Source: an uncultured Clostridia bacterium
GTDB taxonomy: Bacteria > Bacillota > Clostridia > Oscillospirales > Oscillospiraceae
DNA length: 15,192 nucleotides
Direction: 5' to 3'
NCBI GenBank assembly: GCA_945946745.1
Contig: CAMEWZ010000023.1
Location: forward strand, 1 to 15,192
In this document: positions 6,712-13,570 of the stretch, piece after piece
Numbering within the stretch: the stretch's first letter is position 1
Layout of the letters: every line of letters begins with the position of its first letter
Translations under genes and position numbers: made by a program
Notes under the pieces: generated by a model
Databases searched by the model: none
Seen by the model: only the letters and a program-made list of their open reading frames with translations
What the model was told of the DNA's origin: nothing

Positions 6712-7932
6712 ATGCTGTATGTAAAAACGCCGGAGGAGGTTCTGGCGATGATGGATTCGGAATTTTCCTGCGTGGCGAAGACGGAACAGGTTTCCTTGAC
6801 CGCCGCTATGGGGCGGACGCTGGCGGAGGATATCGCGGCGGCGGAATATGTGCCGGATTTTGACCGTTCCACGGTGGACGGCTTTGCCGTCCGGGCCAGC
6901 GATACCTTTGGCTGCACCGATGCCATCCCCGCCATCCTCCCGTTGCAGGGAACGGTGCTTATGGGGGAGAGCGCGGATTTTGCGCTGGAGGAGGGATCGT
7001 GTGTGGCGGTTCCTACCGGCGGCGCGGTGCCCAAGGGCGCGGACGGCGTGGTGATGCTCGAATACACCGAGGATTATGGCGACGGCACCATCGGGATTTC
7101 CAAGTCCGCCGCCCCTGGTATGAATATGATCTTTCGGGGAGATGACGTGTACCCCGGCAAGGTGATTCTGAAAAAGGGCCGGGTGCTGTCCTCTGCGGAC
7201 ATCGGCGCCCTGGCCGCGATCGGCCGGGTGCAGGTGCCGGTGGTGAAAAAGCTGACGGTGGGCGTGATCTCCACGGGGGATGAGCTGGTGCCCCCGGAAG
7301 TACAGCCCGGCCCGGGACAGGTGCGGGATGTGAACAGCCCCATGCTGGAGGCCATGCTCACCGCCTTCGGCTGCCAGGTAATGAATTACGGGATCGTCAT
7401 CGACGAGGAAGCGCTTCTTTCGGAAAAAGTCCACCAAGCGATTGGGCAATGCGACGTGGTGCTGCTTTCCGGAGGCAGCAGCGTGGGCGTCAAGGACGCC
7501 GCCTGTCGGATCATCGAATCCGAGGGCAAGCTCCTGCTCAACGGCATCGCCATCAAGCCCGGCAAGCCCACTATTCTGGGAAAAGCCGGGGAAAAACCCA
7601 TCGTTGGCCTGCCGGGGCACCCCGTAGCCGCCTACTTTATCACAAAGCTGTTTGTGCAGCCCCTGCTGGGACGGCTCACCGGGCGGGATAGAACCGCCTA
7701 CACCGTCACCGCCCGTGTCACGGAAAGCATCAGCGCCAACCACGGCCGGGCCCAGTACCACTGCTGCCGGCTGACCAAAAAGGACGGGCAGCTCTACGCC
7801 GTGCCCATCCGGGGCAAATCCGGCCTCATTACCACCTTAGCAGGCGCGGACGGCTATTTCTGTATCGACAGGGACTGCGAGGGCCTGCCCCGGAACGCGG
7901 AAATCCAGGTAACCATCACAGGGGGAGTGTAA
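6712..7932 (+). CDS. moeA: Molybdopterin molybdotransferase MoeA
   Basis: MoeA catalyses metal insertion: it hydrolyses adenylylated pterin and places molybdate or tungstate into the dithiolene. The 406-residue protein has all family landmarks: FDRSTVDGFAVRASD with D56, VPTGGAVPKGADGVVM (T102), FRGDDVYPGK, the MoCF-like core GVISTGDEL (E191), VRDVNSPML, LSGGSSVGVKD (D262) and KPGKPTILG followed by GLPGHPVAAYF. The C-terminal beta-barrel domain IV is present. ATG 6712 is chosen because GGAGG stands 6 bases before it and it lies one base after the regulator's stop; longer in-frame versions overlap that gene. Co-transcription with a regulator and divergence from aor point to tungsten rather than molybdenum cofactor synthesis, but MoeA sequence alone does not discriminate the metals. 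Confidence 0.95.
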   Translation: MLYVKTPEEVLAMMDSEFSCVAKTEQVSLTAAMGRTLAEDIAAAEYVPDFDRSTVDGFAVRASDTFGCTDAIPAILPLQGTVLMGESADFALEEGSCVAVPTGGAVPKGADGVVMLEYTEDYGDGTIGISKSAAPGMNMIFRGDDVYPGKVILKKGRVLSSADIGALAAIGRVQVPVVKKLTVGVISTGDELVPPEVQPGPGQVRDVNSPMLEAMLTAFGCQVMNYGIVIDEEALLSEKVHQAIGQCDVVLLSGGSSVGVKDAACRIIESEGKLLLNGIAIKPGKPTILGKAGEKPIVGLPGHPVAAYFITKLFVQPLLGRLTGRDRTAYTVTARVTESISANHGRAQYHCCRLTKKDGQLYAVPIRGKSGLITTLAGADGYFCIDRDCEGLPRNAEIQVTITGGV

Positions 7933-7937
7933 TACAT

Positions 7938-9845
7938 ATGGGATTTGAATATTTGACCAATGTGCCGCTGACGCAGGCGCGCAAGGAATATCTGACTTTT
8001 CTGCAAAGCCGTGGCTTTGCCTCCAAAACCGAACGCATCCCCGTTTGGAATAGCTGCGGCCGGGTCACCGCCCAGGCGGTCTATGCCCACATCTGCGCGC
8101 CCCACTACGCCGCCAGCGCCATGGATGGCGTGGCGGTGAATGCCAGGGATACCTTTGGCGCTACGGAGACGACCCCCGTGACCTTGATCCCGGCGCAATT
8201 TGTCGTGTTGGACACCGGCGACCCCATTCCCGAGGGCCGGGACGCGGTGATTATGGTGGAGGATATCGTGAAAGAGGAGGACGGCTCCATCACCATCCAC
8301 GCCGCCGCCGCCCCCTGGCAGCACATCCGCCAGATCGGCGAGGACGTGTGCGCGGGGGAAATGATCCTGCCCAGCCACGTGACCGTCTCCCCCGCCGCCA
8401 TCGGGGCCATGATCGCCGGTGGCGTGCTGGAAATCGAGGTCATCCGGAGGCCCTTGGTGGGCATTATTCCCACGGGAGATGAGATCATCCCGCCCTGCAC
8501 TGACCCTAAGCCCGGGGACATTCTGGAATTCAACGGCTCCATTTTCTCCGCCATGGTACGCCAGTGGGGGGCCGAGGCGGTGGTATACCCCATCGTCCCC
8601 GACAAGTTTTCGGAAATCAAGGCCATGGTGGCCAAAGCCGCGGAAGAATGCGACCTGGTGATCCTAAACGCCGGTTCCTCCGCCGGACGGGAGGACTATT
8701 CCGCCAGGGTCATCCGGGAATTGGGAGAGGTGCTCTACCACGGCATCGCCATGAAGCCCGGTAAGCCCGCCATCTTAGGCTGCCGGGGCGATACGCCCAT
8801 TCTGGGCGTCCCCGGCTATCCTGTGTCCGGCATCATCGTCATTGAGCAGCTGCTGAAGCCTCTGATCGACCACTGGCTGCAAGTGCCCGCGGCTCCCGCC
8901 CAGTATGCCAAGGCCACCTTGACCCGCCCTGTGGTGTCGGGTCTCAAATACGAAGAATTTGTCCGTGTCCGCATGGGCTGCGTGGGCGGTAAGCTGATGG
9001 CTTCCCCCTTGAGCCGGGGCAGCGGCGTGGTGTCCTCCTTCATGAAGGCCGACGGCATGTTGGAAGTACCCCAGGGACTGGAGGGTTACGAAGCCGGAGA
9101 AGAAGTGCAGGTGCGGCTCCTCAGCCCCAGATCGAAGCTGGAAAATACCCTGGTGGTCATCGGCAGCCACGATCCTCTGCTGGACGAGCTGGCGGATATG
9201 CTCCATCTGGATAACCCCGCGCTGTTCATGAGTTCCTCCCACGTGGGTTCCATGGGGGGAATTATGGCCATCCGCCGTGGAGAAGCCCACGCCGCCGGCT
9301 GCCACCTGCTGGATACCGCCGACGGCAGCTATAACCGTTCCTTTATCAAAAAGTATTTCCCCAAGGGCGGCGTTAGGCTTCTCTCCTGCGTAGGCCGTCA
9401 GCAGGGGCTGATGGTTGCCAAGGGCAACCCCCTGGGCATCCGGCGGTTTTTCGATATTGCCCAGCCTGGGTTGCGTTATGTAAACCGGCAAAAAGGCTCC
9501 GGCACCCGGATCCTCACGGACTACCTGTGTAAGCAGGAACATCTGGACACCGCCGCCGTCTATGGCTACGACCGGGAGGAGCTGACCCACACCTCCGTGG
9601 CCGCCCAGATCGTCAGCGGCAGCGCCGATGCCGGTATGGGCATCTACTCCGCGGCAAAGCTGTATGATCTGGACTTTATCCCCATCTGTATTGAAGAATA
9701 CGATCTGCTCATCCCCGACCACGCCTGGGAGACGCCCATGGTGCGGCAGATGATCGCCACGCTGAAAAGCGACGCCTTCCGGGAGAAGATTCTCGCCATG
9801 GGCGGCTATACCGTGGATAAGCCCGGGGAAGTCATCCCCCTATGA
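7938..9845 (+). CDS. MoeA-like protein fused to a C-terminal PBP-like oxyanion-binding domain
   Basis: This 635-residue two-part protein resembles fusions known in archaea and some Clostridia. Residues 1 to about 397 are MoeA-like, with SAMDGVAVNARDT (D63), TGDPIPEGRDAVIM, IGEDVCAGEMIL, IIPTGDEIIPP, NAGSSAGREDYS, KPGKPAILG and GVPGYPVSG. Residues from about 403 to 635 are a COG1910-type ligand-binding domain clearly paralogous to the C-terminus of the regulator at 5775-6710. Both contain KGNP, then NR..GS.(S/T)RIL and GYD...H..(I/V)AA.I..G.AD..(I/M)G, followed by LDFIP. It starts 5 bases after moeA. A second MoeA fused to a binding domain could capture or channel tungstate and so discriminate it from molybdate. 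That is inference; the domain structure is seen. Confidence 0.92.
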   Translation: MGFEYLTNVPLTQARKEYLTFLQSRGFASKTERIPVWNSCGRVTAQAVYAHICAPHYAASAMDGVAVNARDTFGATETTPVTLIPAQFVVLDTGDPIPEGRDAVIMVEDIVKEEDGSITIHAAAAPWQHIRQIGEDVCAGEMILPSHVTVSPAAIGAMIAGGVLEIEVIRRPLVGIIPTGDEIIPPCTDPKPGDILEFNGSIFSAMVRQWGAEAVVYPIVPDKFSEIKAMVAKAAEECDLVILNAGSSAGREDYSARVIRELGEVLYHGIAMKPGKPAILGCRGDTPILGVPGYPVSGIIVIEQLLKPLIDHWLQVPAAPAQYAKATLTRPVVSGLKYEEFVRVRMGCVGGKLMASPLSRGSGVVSSFMKADGMLEVPQGLEGYEAGEEVQVRLLSPRSKLENTLVVIGSHDPLLDELADMLHLDNPALFMSSSHVGSMGGIMAIRRGEAHAAGCHLLDTADGSYNRSFIKKYFPKGGVRLLSCVGRQQGLMVAKGNPLGIRRFFDIAQPGLRYVNRQKGSGTRILTDYLCKQEHLDTAAVYGYDREELTHTSVAAQIVSGSADAGMGIYSAAKLYDLDFIPICIEEYDLLIPDHAWETPMVRQMIATLKSDAFREKILAMGGYTVDKPGEVIPL

Positions 9846-11170
9846 AGCCGGTCGATGCGGCTGTCATCGGCGGCGGGATTTTGGGATGCTTTGCCGCCCG
9901 AAACCTGAGGCGGTGGAGCATTTCCACCGTGCTGCTGGAACAGGCGGAGGATGTGTGCACCGGCATCACCCGGGCAAACAGCGCCATCGTCTATCCGGGT
10001 TACGACAACAAGCCCGGCAGCCGGAAAGGGGAAATGACGGTGCGGGGCAACGCGGGCTTCGACACCCTCTGCCAAGAACTGGAGGTGCCGTTTAACCGCT
10101 GCGGCTCTGTGCTGGTGACCTATGACGGGGAAACCCTGCCACGGCTCTGGAAGAAATGGGAACAGGGCGTTCAAAACGGCGTTCCCGGCCTGCGGCTGCT
10201 CACCGGAGGCGAGGCAGAGGCCATGGAGCCGATGCTGAAGCCCGGCGTAAAAGCCGCACTGTACGCCCCCAGCACCGGTACGGTGAATCCCTGGCAGCTG
10301 GGCATTGCCGCCTTTGAAAATGCCGTAAAAAACGGGGCTATCCCCCTGCTGAAAACCGCCGTTACCGGGATGGAGAAAACCGAAAGCGGCTATCTGCTGA
10401 AAACCACCGGGGAGGACATCTTTTGCAAAGTGGTCGTAAACTGTGCCGGGTTATCTGCCGATCGGGTGCAGGAGCTGCTGTTTCCGCCCTCCGTCCGGCT
10501 CCACTGGGACGGGGCGGAGTATCTGGTTTTGGACAAGCAGGCGCAGAAGCCCGGACGGATCGTCTTTCATCAGGCCCAAAGCTGCGGCAAGGGCATTACC
10601 GCCATCCCCTGCGTGGAGGGCAATCTTCTGATCAGCGGGGTGCGCAAGCCCATTGCCGCGCCCTATGCCACCACGCCGGAGGGACTCCGGGCGCTGTATG
10701 CTCAAGCGATGGATCTGCTTCCTGGACTGGATCTGACCCAGGTCATCCGCTCCTTCGGCGCTGTGCGCCCCAATCCCTACCGGCAGACCGGGGAGAGCAT
10801 CCACGATTTTTGTATCGAAAATCCCGCTCCCGGCTTTTTCAGTCTCATGGGCATCAAAACCCCAGGCCTCACCTGTGCCAATGAATTGGGCATGTATCTG
10901 GCGGAGCAGACCGCAGCCTACCTGGGGGCGGAACGCAATCCGGATTTCGATCCCCACCGGAACGCCATTCCCAAGACGGAGGATCCGGAAATCGTCTGCC
11001 AGTGCGAGGGAATCACCCGCAGCGAGATTCTGGAAGCCATCCGCCGGGGCGCTGCCACGGTGGACGGCGTGAAGCGCCGGGTTGGCAGCGGCATGGGCGC
11101 CTGCCAGGGCAGCCGGTGCAGCTTCGCCATCGAGGGGCTTTTGGAGGAGGTACGGCATGGAGCACTTTGA
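9842..11170 (+). CDS. GlpA/DAO-family FAD oxidoreductase with C-terminal BFD-like [2Fe-2S] domain
   Basis: This 442-residue protein starts with a dinucleotide-binding motif, AAVIGGGILG (residues 6-15), for FAD. The DAO fold follows (TRANSAIVYPGYDNKPGS, TGTVNPWQLG, VVVNCAGLSADRVQ), as in anaerobic glycerol-3-phosphate dehydrogenase GlpA and related dehydrogenases. A C-terminal BFD-like domain has C386-x-C388-x32-C421-x4-C426 (CQCEGITRSEI, GACQGSRC), the pattern for a [2Fe-2S] cluster. The ATG overlaps the previous stop (ATGA), and the next gene overlaps its end by 14 bases. The pair is therefore translationally coupled. With a COG0446-type partner it resembles the two-flavoprotein dehydrogenases of Clostridia. 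The substrate is unknown. Its place in the tungsten operon suggests either electron transfer with AOR or supply of an aldehyde substrate. Confidence 0.88.
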   Translation: MKPVDAAVIGGGILGCFAARNLRRWSISTVLLEQAEDVCTGITRANSAIVYPGYDNKPGSRKGEMTVRGNAGFDTLCQELEVPFNRCGSVLVTYDGETLPRLWKKWEQGVQNGVPGLRLLTGGEAEAMEPMLKPGVKAALYAPSTGTVNPWQLGIAAFENAVKNGAIPLLKTAVTGMEKTESGYLLKTTGEDIFCKVVVNCAGLSADRVQELLFPPSVRLHWDGAEYLVLDKQAQKPGRIVFHQAQSCGKGITAIPCVEGNLLISGVRKPIAAPYATTPEGLRALYAQAMDLLPGLDLTQVIRSFGAVRPNPYRQTGESIHDFCIENPAPGFFSLMGIKTPGLTCANELGMYLAEQTAAYLGAERNPDFDPHRNAIPKTEDPEIVCQCEGITRSEILEAIRRGAATVDGVKRRVGSGMGACQGSRCSFAIEGLLEEVRHGAL

Positions 11171-12116
11171 TATCCTCGTGATCGGCGGCGGTGCGGCAGG
11201 CATCGCCGCCGCGAAAGCTGCCGTGGAGGCTGGCTGTCACAGCGTAGCCCTTGTGGATAGAAAGCCCGCGCTGGGCGGTGTGCTGCTGCAATGCGCCCAC
11301 CGGGGGTTTGGCGCGGGGCTTACCGGAAGGGAATATGCGCAAACGCTTCTGCGGGACTTTCCCAAAGAGGTAAGGCTGTTTCTGGGTACAACGGTGCTAT
11401 CTGTGGAGGAGACAAAAATCGCCCGCCTGTCCGGCGGACGAATCCTTTCCTTTGAGCAGCTGATCTATGCGGCGGGCTGCCGGGAGCTTCCCGTGGGCGC
11501 GCTGCCGATTGCCGGAACCCGGCCCAAAGGGGTCTACACAGCGGGACAGATGCAGGAAAGGATGAACCTTTCCGGCGTTCTTCCGAAGGGGCCGGTGGTT
11601 ATTTTGGGCAGCGGGGATATCGGGCTGATCCTGGCGGCGCAGCTTGCCGCGCGGGATATTTCAGTTACGCTGGTGGAACAGAAGGATGCATGCGGAGGAC
11701 TATCCAGAAACCGCCGCTGCCTGGAGGACTACCCCATCCGGCTGATCTGTTCCCAGACCATCGAAATCCTCCGGGGGGAAGACACGCTGGAAGGCTGCGT
11801 CTTGTCCGGCGGGGAGTATCTTCCCTGTAAAACGCTGCTGATTGCCGCGGGACTGCGCCCGGATCGGGCGCTGCTTGCGGATCTGGGAACCCAGCCTTGG
11901 CTGCATCTGTGCGGAAACTGCAATACCATTCATCCCATGGTGGAGGGCGTGACGGCAGAGGGAACCAAAGTGGGAATTGGGGCGGCGATTACCCTCCGGC
12001 GGAGAGAAAACGCAGAAGAAACGGCCGGTGAATGGATGCGACAGACCGTTCCTCCCCCGCAAAGCGTACCTGGATCTGGGGCAATGCCGGGATCCAGTGA
12101 GGCTCCGGCGCGGTGA
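11157..12116 (+). CDS. FAD/NAD(P)-dependent oxidoreductase (partner of the GlpA-like protein)
   Basis: This 319-residue pyridine-nucleotide-disulfide-type oxidoreductase has the FAD motif DILVIGGGAAG (5-15) and a second Rossmann motif GSGDIG (151-156) for NAD(P). TLLIAAGLRPDRALL follows, then CGNCNTIHPMVEGV (252-265), a signature I associate with flavoproteins paired to GlpA-like enzymes. ATG 11157 is chosen because GGAGG lies 7 bases before it, and upstream in-frame codons fall inside the previous gene. It probably passes electrons between NAD(P) and the [2Fe-2S] partner. The tail after about residue 287 (GEWMRQTVPPPQSVPGSGAM...) is low-complexity and unlike the family end. It runs into a DNA stretch of doubtful origin (about 12010-12250), so the natural C-terminus may have been replaced. 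The third subunit often found in such sets (DUF1667) is absent. Confidence 0.85.
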   Translation: MEHFDILVIGGGAAGIAAAKAAVEAGCHSVALVDRKPALGGVLLQCAHRGFGAGLTGREYAQTLLRDFPKEVRLFLGTTVLSVEETKIARLSGGRILSFEQLIYAAGCRELPVGALPIAGTRPKGVYTAGQMQERMNLSGVLPKGPVVILGSGDIGLILAAQLAARDISVTLVEQKDACGGLSRNRRCLEDYPIRLICSQTIEILRGEDTLEGCVLSGGEYLPCKTLLIAAGLRPDRALLADLGTQPWLHLCGNCNTIHPMVEGVTAEGTKVGIGAAITLRRRENAEETAGEWMRQTVPPPQSVPGSGAMPGSSEAPAR

Positions 12117-12260
12117 CGGCAATCCGACACTCGCCGAATACAAAGCCGCTCTCGTTCCGGGCAGAATCCGGCAGAGTTTGGAAGCATTCCGGAATGCGGC
12201 GCTGCTTAACCACCCAGATCTCCGTTTTTTGCAGGATATCCCCTCCGCCTCTAAGCCTTA
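12010..12260. other. Segment open on both strands between the FAD operon and tupA
   Basis: This stretch covers the unusual tail of the FAD/NAD(P) gene and most of the gap before the tup promoter. It is open in several frames. The minus strand is open from an ATG at 12342 down to 11989, with protein-like text such as RRIPECFQTLPDSARNESG and PHWIPALPQIQVRF. A plus frame carries NPTLAEYKAALVPGRIRQSL and EAFRNAALLNHPDLRFLQ, ending at 12309. None has a good ribosome-binding site, and the minus reading would cross the tup promoter. I cannot tell which strand, if either, was once coding. A decayed gene or dispersed repeat is possible. Confidence 0.3.
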
Positions 12261-12268
12261 TTTCCCTC

Positions 12269-12297
12269 TTGCAATCCTTTGGCGAATATGCTATAAT
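12269..12297 (+). promoter_or_regulatory. Promoter of tupABC
   Basis: TTGCAA (12269-12274) and a perfect TATAAT (12292-12297) are 17 bases apart, giving a transcript start near 12304 and a leader of about 155 bases. A short dyad, ATCAT-CAA-ATGAT (12298-12310), overlaps the expected start site and could be an operator. The tup unit is thus separable from the upstream operon. Confidence 0.78.
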
Positions 12298-12312
12298 ATC
12301 ATCAAATGATCC

Positions 12313-12437
12313 GTCAATTTCCGTGGAAATGACAGATTCCATAGCTTGCAAAGCGGTGGACGAGCCTCTTTCCAAACACCCTACGATGGGCGCAGCCAGC
12401 TGTGCCGTTGTTGGTGCGGAAATTGGCTGGTCTTTTT
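12313..12437 (+). promoter_or_regulatory. Structured tupA leader, candidate attenuator or riboswitch
   Basis: The untranslated leader can form a hairpin at 12313-12333 (GTC-ATTTC / GAAAT-GAC with one bulged A). It can also form GCGCAG/CTGTGC (12390-12395 with 12400-12405, loop CCAG, one G-U). CAGCCA (12393-12398) can instead pair with TGGCTG (12424-12429), directly followed by GTCTTTTT (12430-12437), which looks like an intrinsic terminator just ahead of the tupA ribosome-binding site (AGGAGG, 12446-12451). The two structures share bases 12393-12398 and exclude each other, the logic of an attenuator. Moco/Tuco riboswitches are known upstream of such genes, but I could not match that consensus from memory. 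The alternative pairing is seen by eye; regulation is inference. Confidence 0.45.
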
Positions 12438-12458
12438 CATTATTTAGGAGGAAACACA

Positions 12459-13487
12459 ATGAAAAAGATTCTGTCCCTGCTGCTGGTCTGCGTGATGCTA
12501 TTCGGTCTGGCCGCCTGCGGCGCAGCGGAAAAGCCGGCCCAAACCGGTGCCCCCACCCCCGCTCCCACAGAAGCGCCCACGGCGGCTCCCACGGAAGCCG
12601 CGTTGGTGGTGGATACCTGCATTCTGAAGGAAGCCGACGACAAGATGCGCAACACCTACACACTTCTCGCGGTGAACCCGGACGCTCCCTTCACCGATGC
12701 CGACGGAAACGCCGTCTCTGATGTCGCCGTGAATACCGCCGGTGCCGACGCGCTGATCCACTGGATGCTGAGCCAGGAGGCCCTGGACATGGCGGGAAAT
12801 TACGGCGTTGCGGAATATGGCGAGCACCTGTTCTATGTGAAGGACGATGCCCCCGTTTACACCGGTGAAATCGCGCCTGCCACCGAGGAAACCAAAACCA
12901 TTCGCCTGTCCACCACCACCTCCGTGAAGGACTCCGGCCTGCTGGACGATCTGCTGCCCGTATTTGAGTCCACCTACGGCTATACGGTGGAGGTTCAGTC
13001 CGCCGGTACCGGCAAGGCCATCAACGCCGCCAAGTTCGGCAACGCCGACTTGATTCTGGTGCACTCCAAGAGCCAGGAGGAGGCCTTCGTGGAAGCGGGC
13101 TTTGCCCGGGTCGTGGACGGCTTCGAGGCAGAGCGGATTTCCTTTATTTACAACTTCTTTGTCCTGTGCGGGCCTTCTGCCGACCCCGCCGGTGTTGCGG
13201 ATTGCGACTCCGTTTTGGACGCCTTCGCGGCCATTGCCGAGGGCAAGTATCCCTTCATCTCCCGGGGCGACGCTTCCGGCACCCACACCAAGGAGCTGTC
13301 CCTGTGGCCGGAGGCGCTGGGCATCACCGCTGACGCCGCGTCCTTCGCGGACTATACCGACTGGTATATTTCCGCCAACGCGGGCATGGGCGCCTGCCTG
13401 GTGATGGCGGAGGAAATGGGAGCCTACATCCTCACCGACAAGGCAACCTTCCTGACCTTCGTCGCCAATGACGGCGTTATGGAATAA
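12459..13487 (+). CDS. tupA: Tungstate-binding lipoprotein TupA, circularly permuted
   Basis: This is the solute-binding protein of the Tup tungstate ABC importer, anchored outside the membrane. A signal peptide ends in the lipobox LAAC (C20), followed by a Pro/Thr/Ala/Glu linker (about 29-48). Residues 49-128 (CILKEADDKMRNTYTLLAVN ... GADALIHWMLSQEALDMAG ... GVAEYGEHLFYV) correspond to the segment that normally ends TupA. Only then comes the usual mature N-terminus, TIRLSTTTSVKDSGLLDDLL (147-166), and the core TGKAINAAKFGNADLILVH, SRGDASGTHTKE (268-279) and YILTDKATFLTF. The protein stops at 342, exactly where the displaced segment would follow. Ligand motifs TTTS and SRGDxSGTH are intact, so binding may be retained. 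The start has AGGAGG 7 bases upstream. The frame is continuous, with no frameshift needed. It is first in its own unit with permease and ATPase genes. Confidence 0.9.
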   Translation: MKKILSLLLVCVMLFGLAACGAAEKPAQTGAPTPAPTEAPTAAPTEAALVVDTCILKEADDKMRNTYTLLAVNPDAPFTDADGNAVSDVAVNTAGADALIHWMLSQEALDMAGNYGVAEYGEHLFYVKDDAPVYTGEIAPATEETKTIRLSTTTSVKDSGLLDDLLPVFESTYGYTVEVQSAGTGKAINAAKFGNADLILVHSKSQEEAFVEAGFARVVDGFEAERISFIYNFFVLCGPSADPAGVADCDSVLDAFAAIAEGKYPFISRGDASGTHTKELSLWPEALGITADAASFADYTDWYISANAGMGACLVMAEEMGAYILTDKATFLTFVANDGVME

Positions 13488-13521
13488 GCCTTGCTTTTCC
13501 ATTGGCAGTAAGATAGAATGG

Positions 13522-13550
13522 ATCCCGTGGGGAATGCCCCACGGGATTTT
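13522..13550 (+). terminator. Hairpin with T-tract between tupA and tupB
   Basis: ATCCCGTGGGG (13522-13532) pairs with CCCCACGGGAT (13537-13547) around AATG, giving 11 perfect pairs followed by TTTT (13547-13550). It lies 35 bases after tupA and 21 before tupB. Partial termination or 3'-end protection here would give more binding protein than transporter, the usual stoichiometry for ABC importers. Confidence 0.7.
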
Positions 13551-13570
13551 CCAAAGAAAGGGATGTTTCC

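Noticed and set aside
6697..7761. Minus-strand open frame opposite moeA
   Set aside because: It is rich in His, Gly and Arg, a shadow of moeA codon usage, and has no recognisable family or initiation signals.
8775..9722. Minus-strand open frame opposite the MoeA-PBP fusion
   Set aside because: Same shadow composition; the plus strand has conserved motifs throughout.
12459..13487. TupA read as a normal binding protein with an unrelated N-terminal insert and a truncated C-terminus
   Set aside because: The N-terminal block matches the missing C-terminal block in order and motif content, so permutation explains both anomalies at once.
12498..13502. Minus-strand open frame of 334 codons opposite tupA
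   Set aside because: Gly/Val/His/Gln-rich shadow; tupA has a lipobox, ribosome-binding site and conserved motifs.
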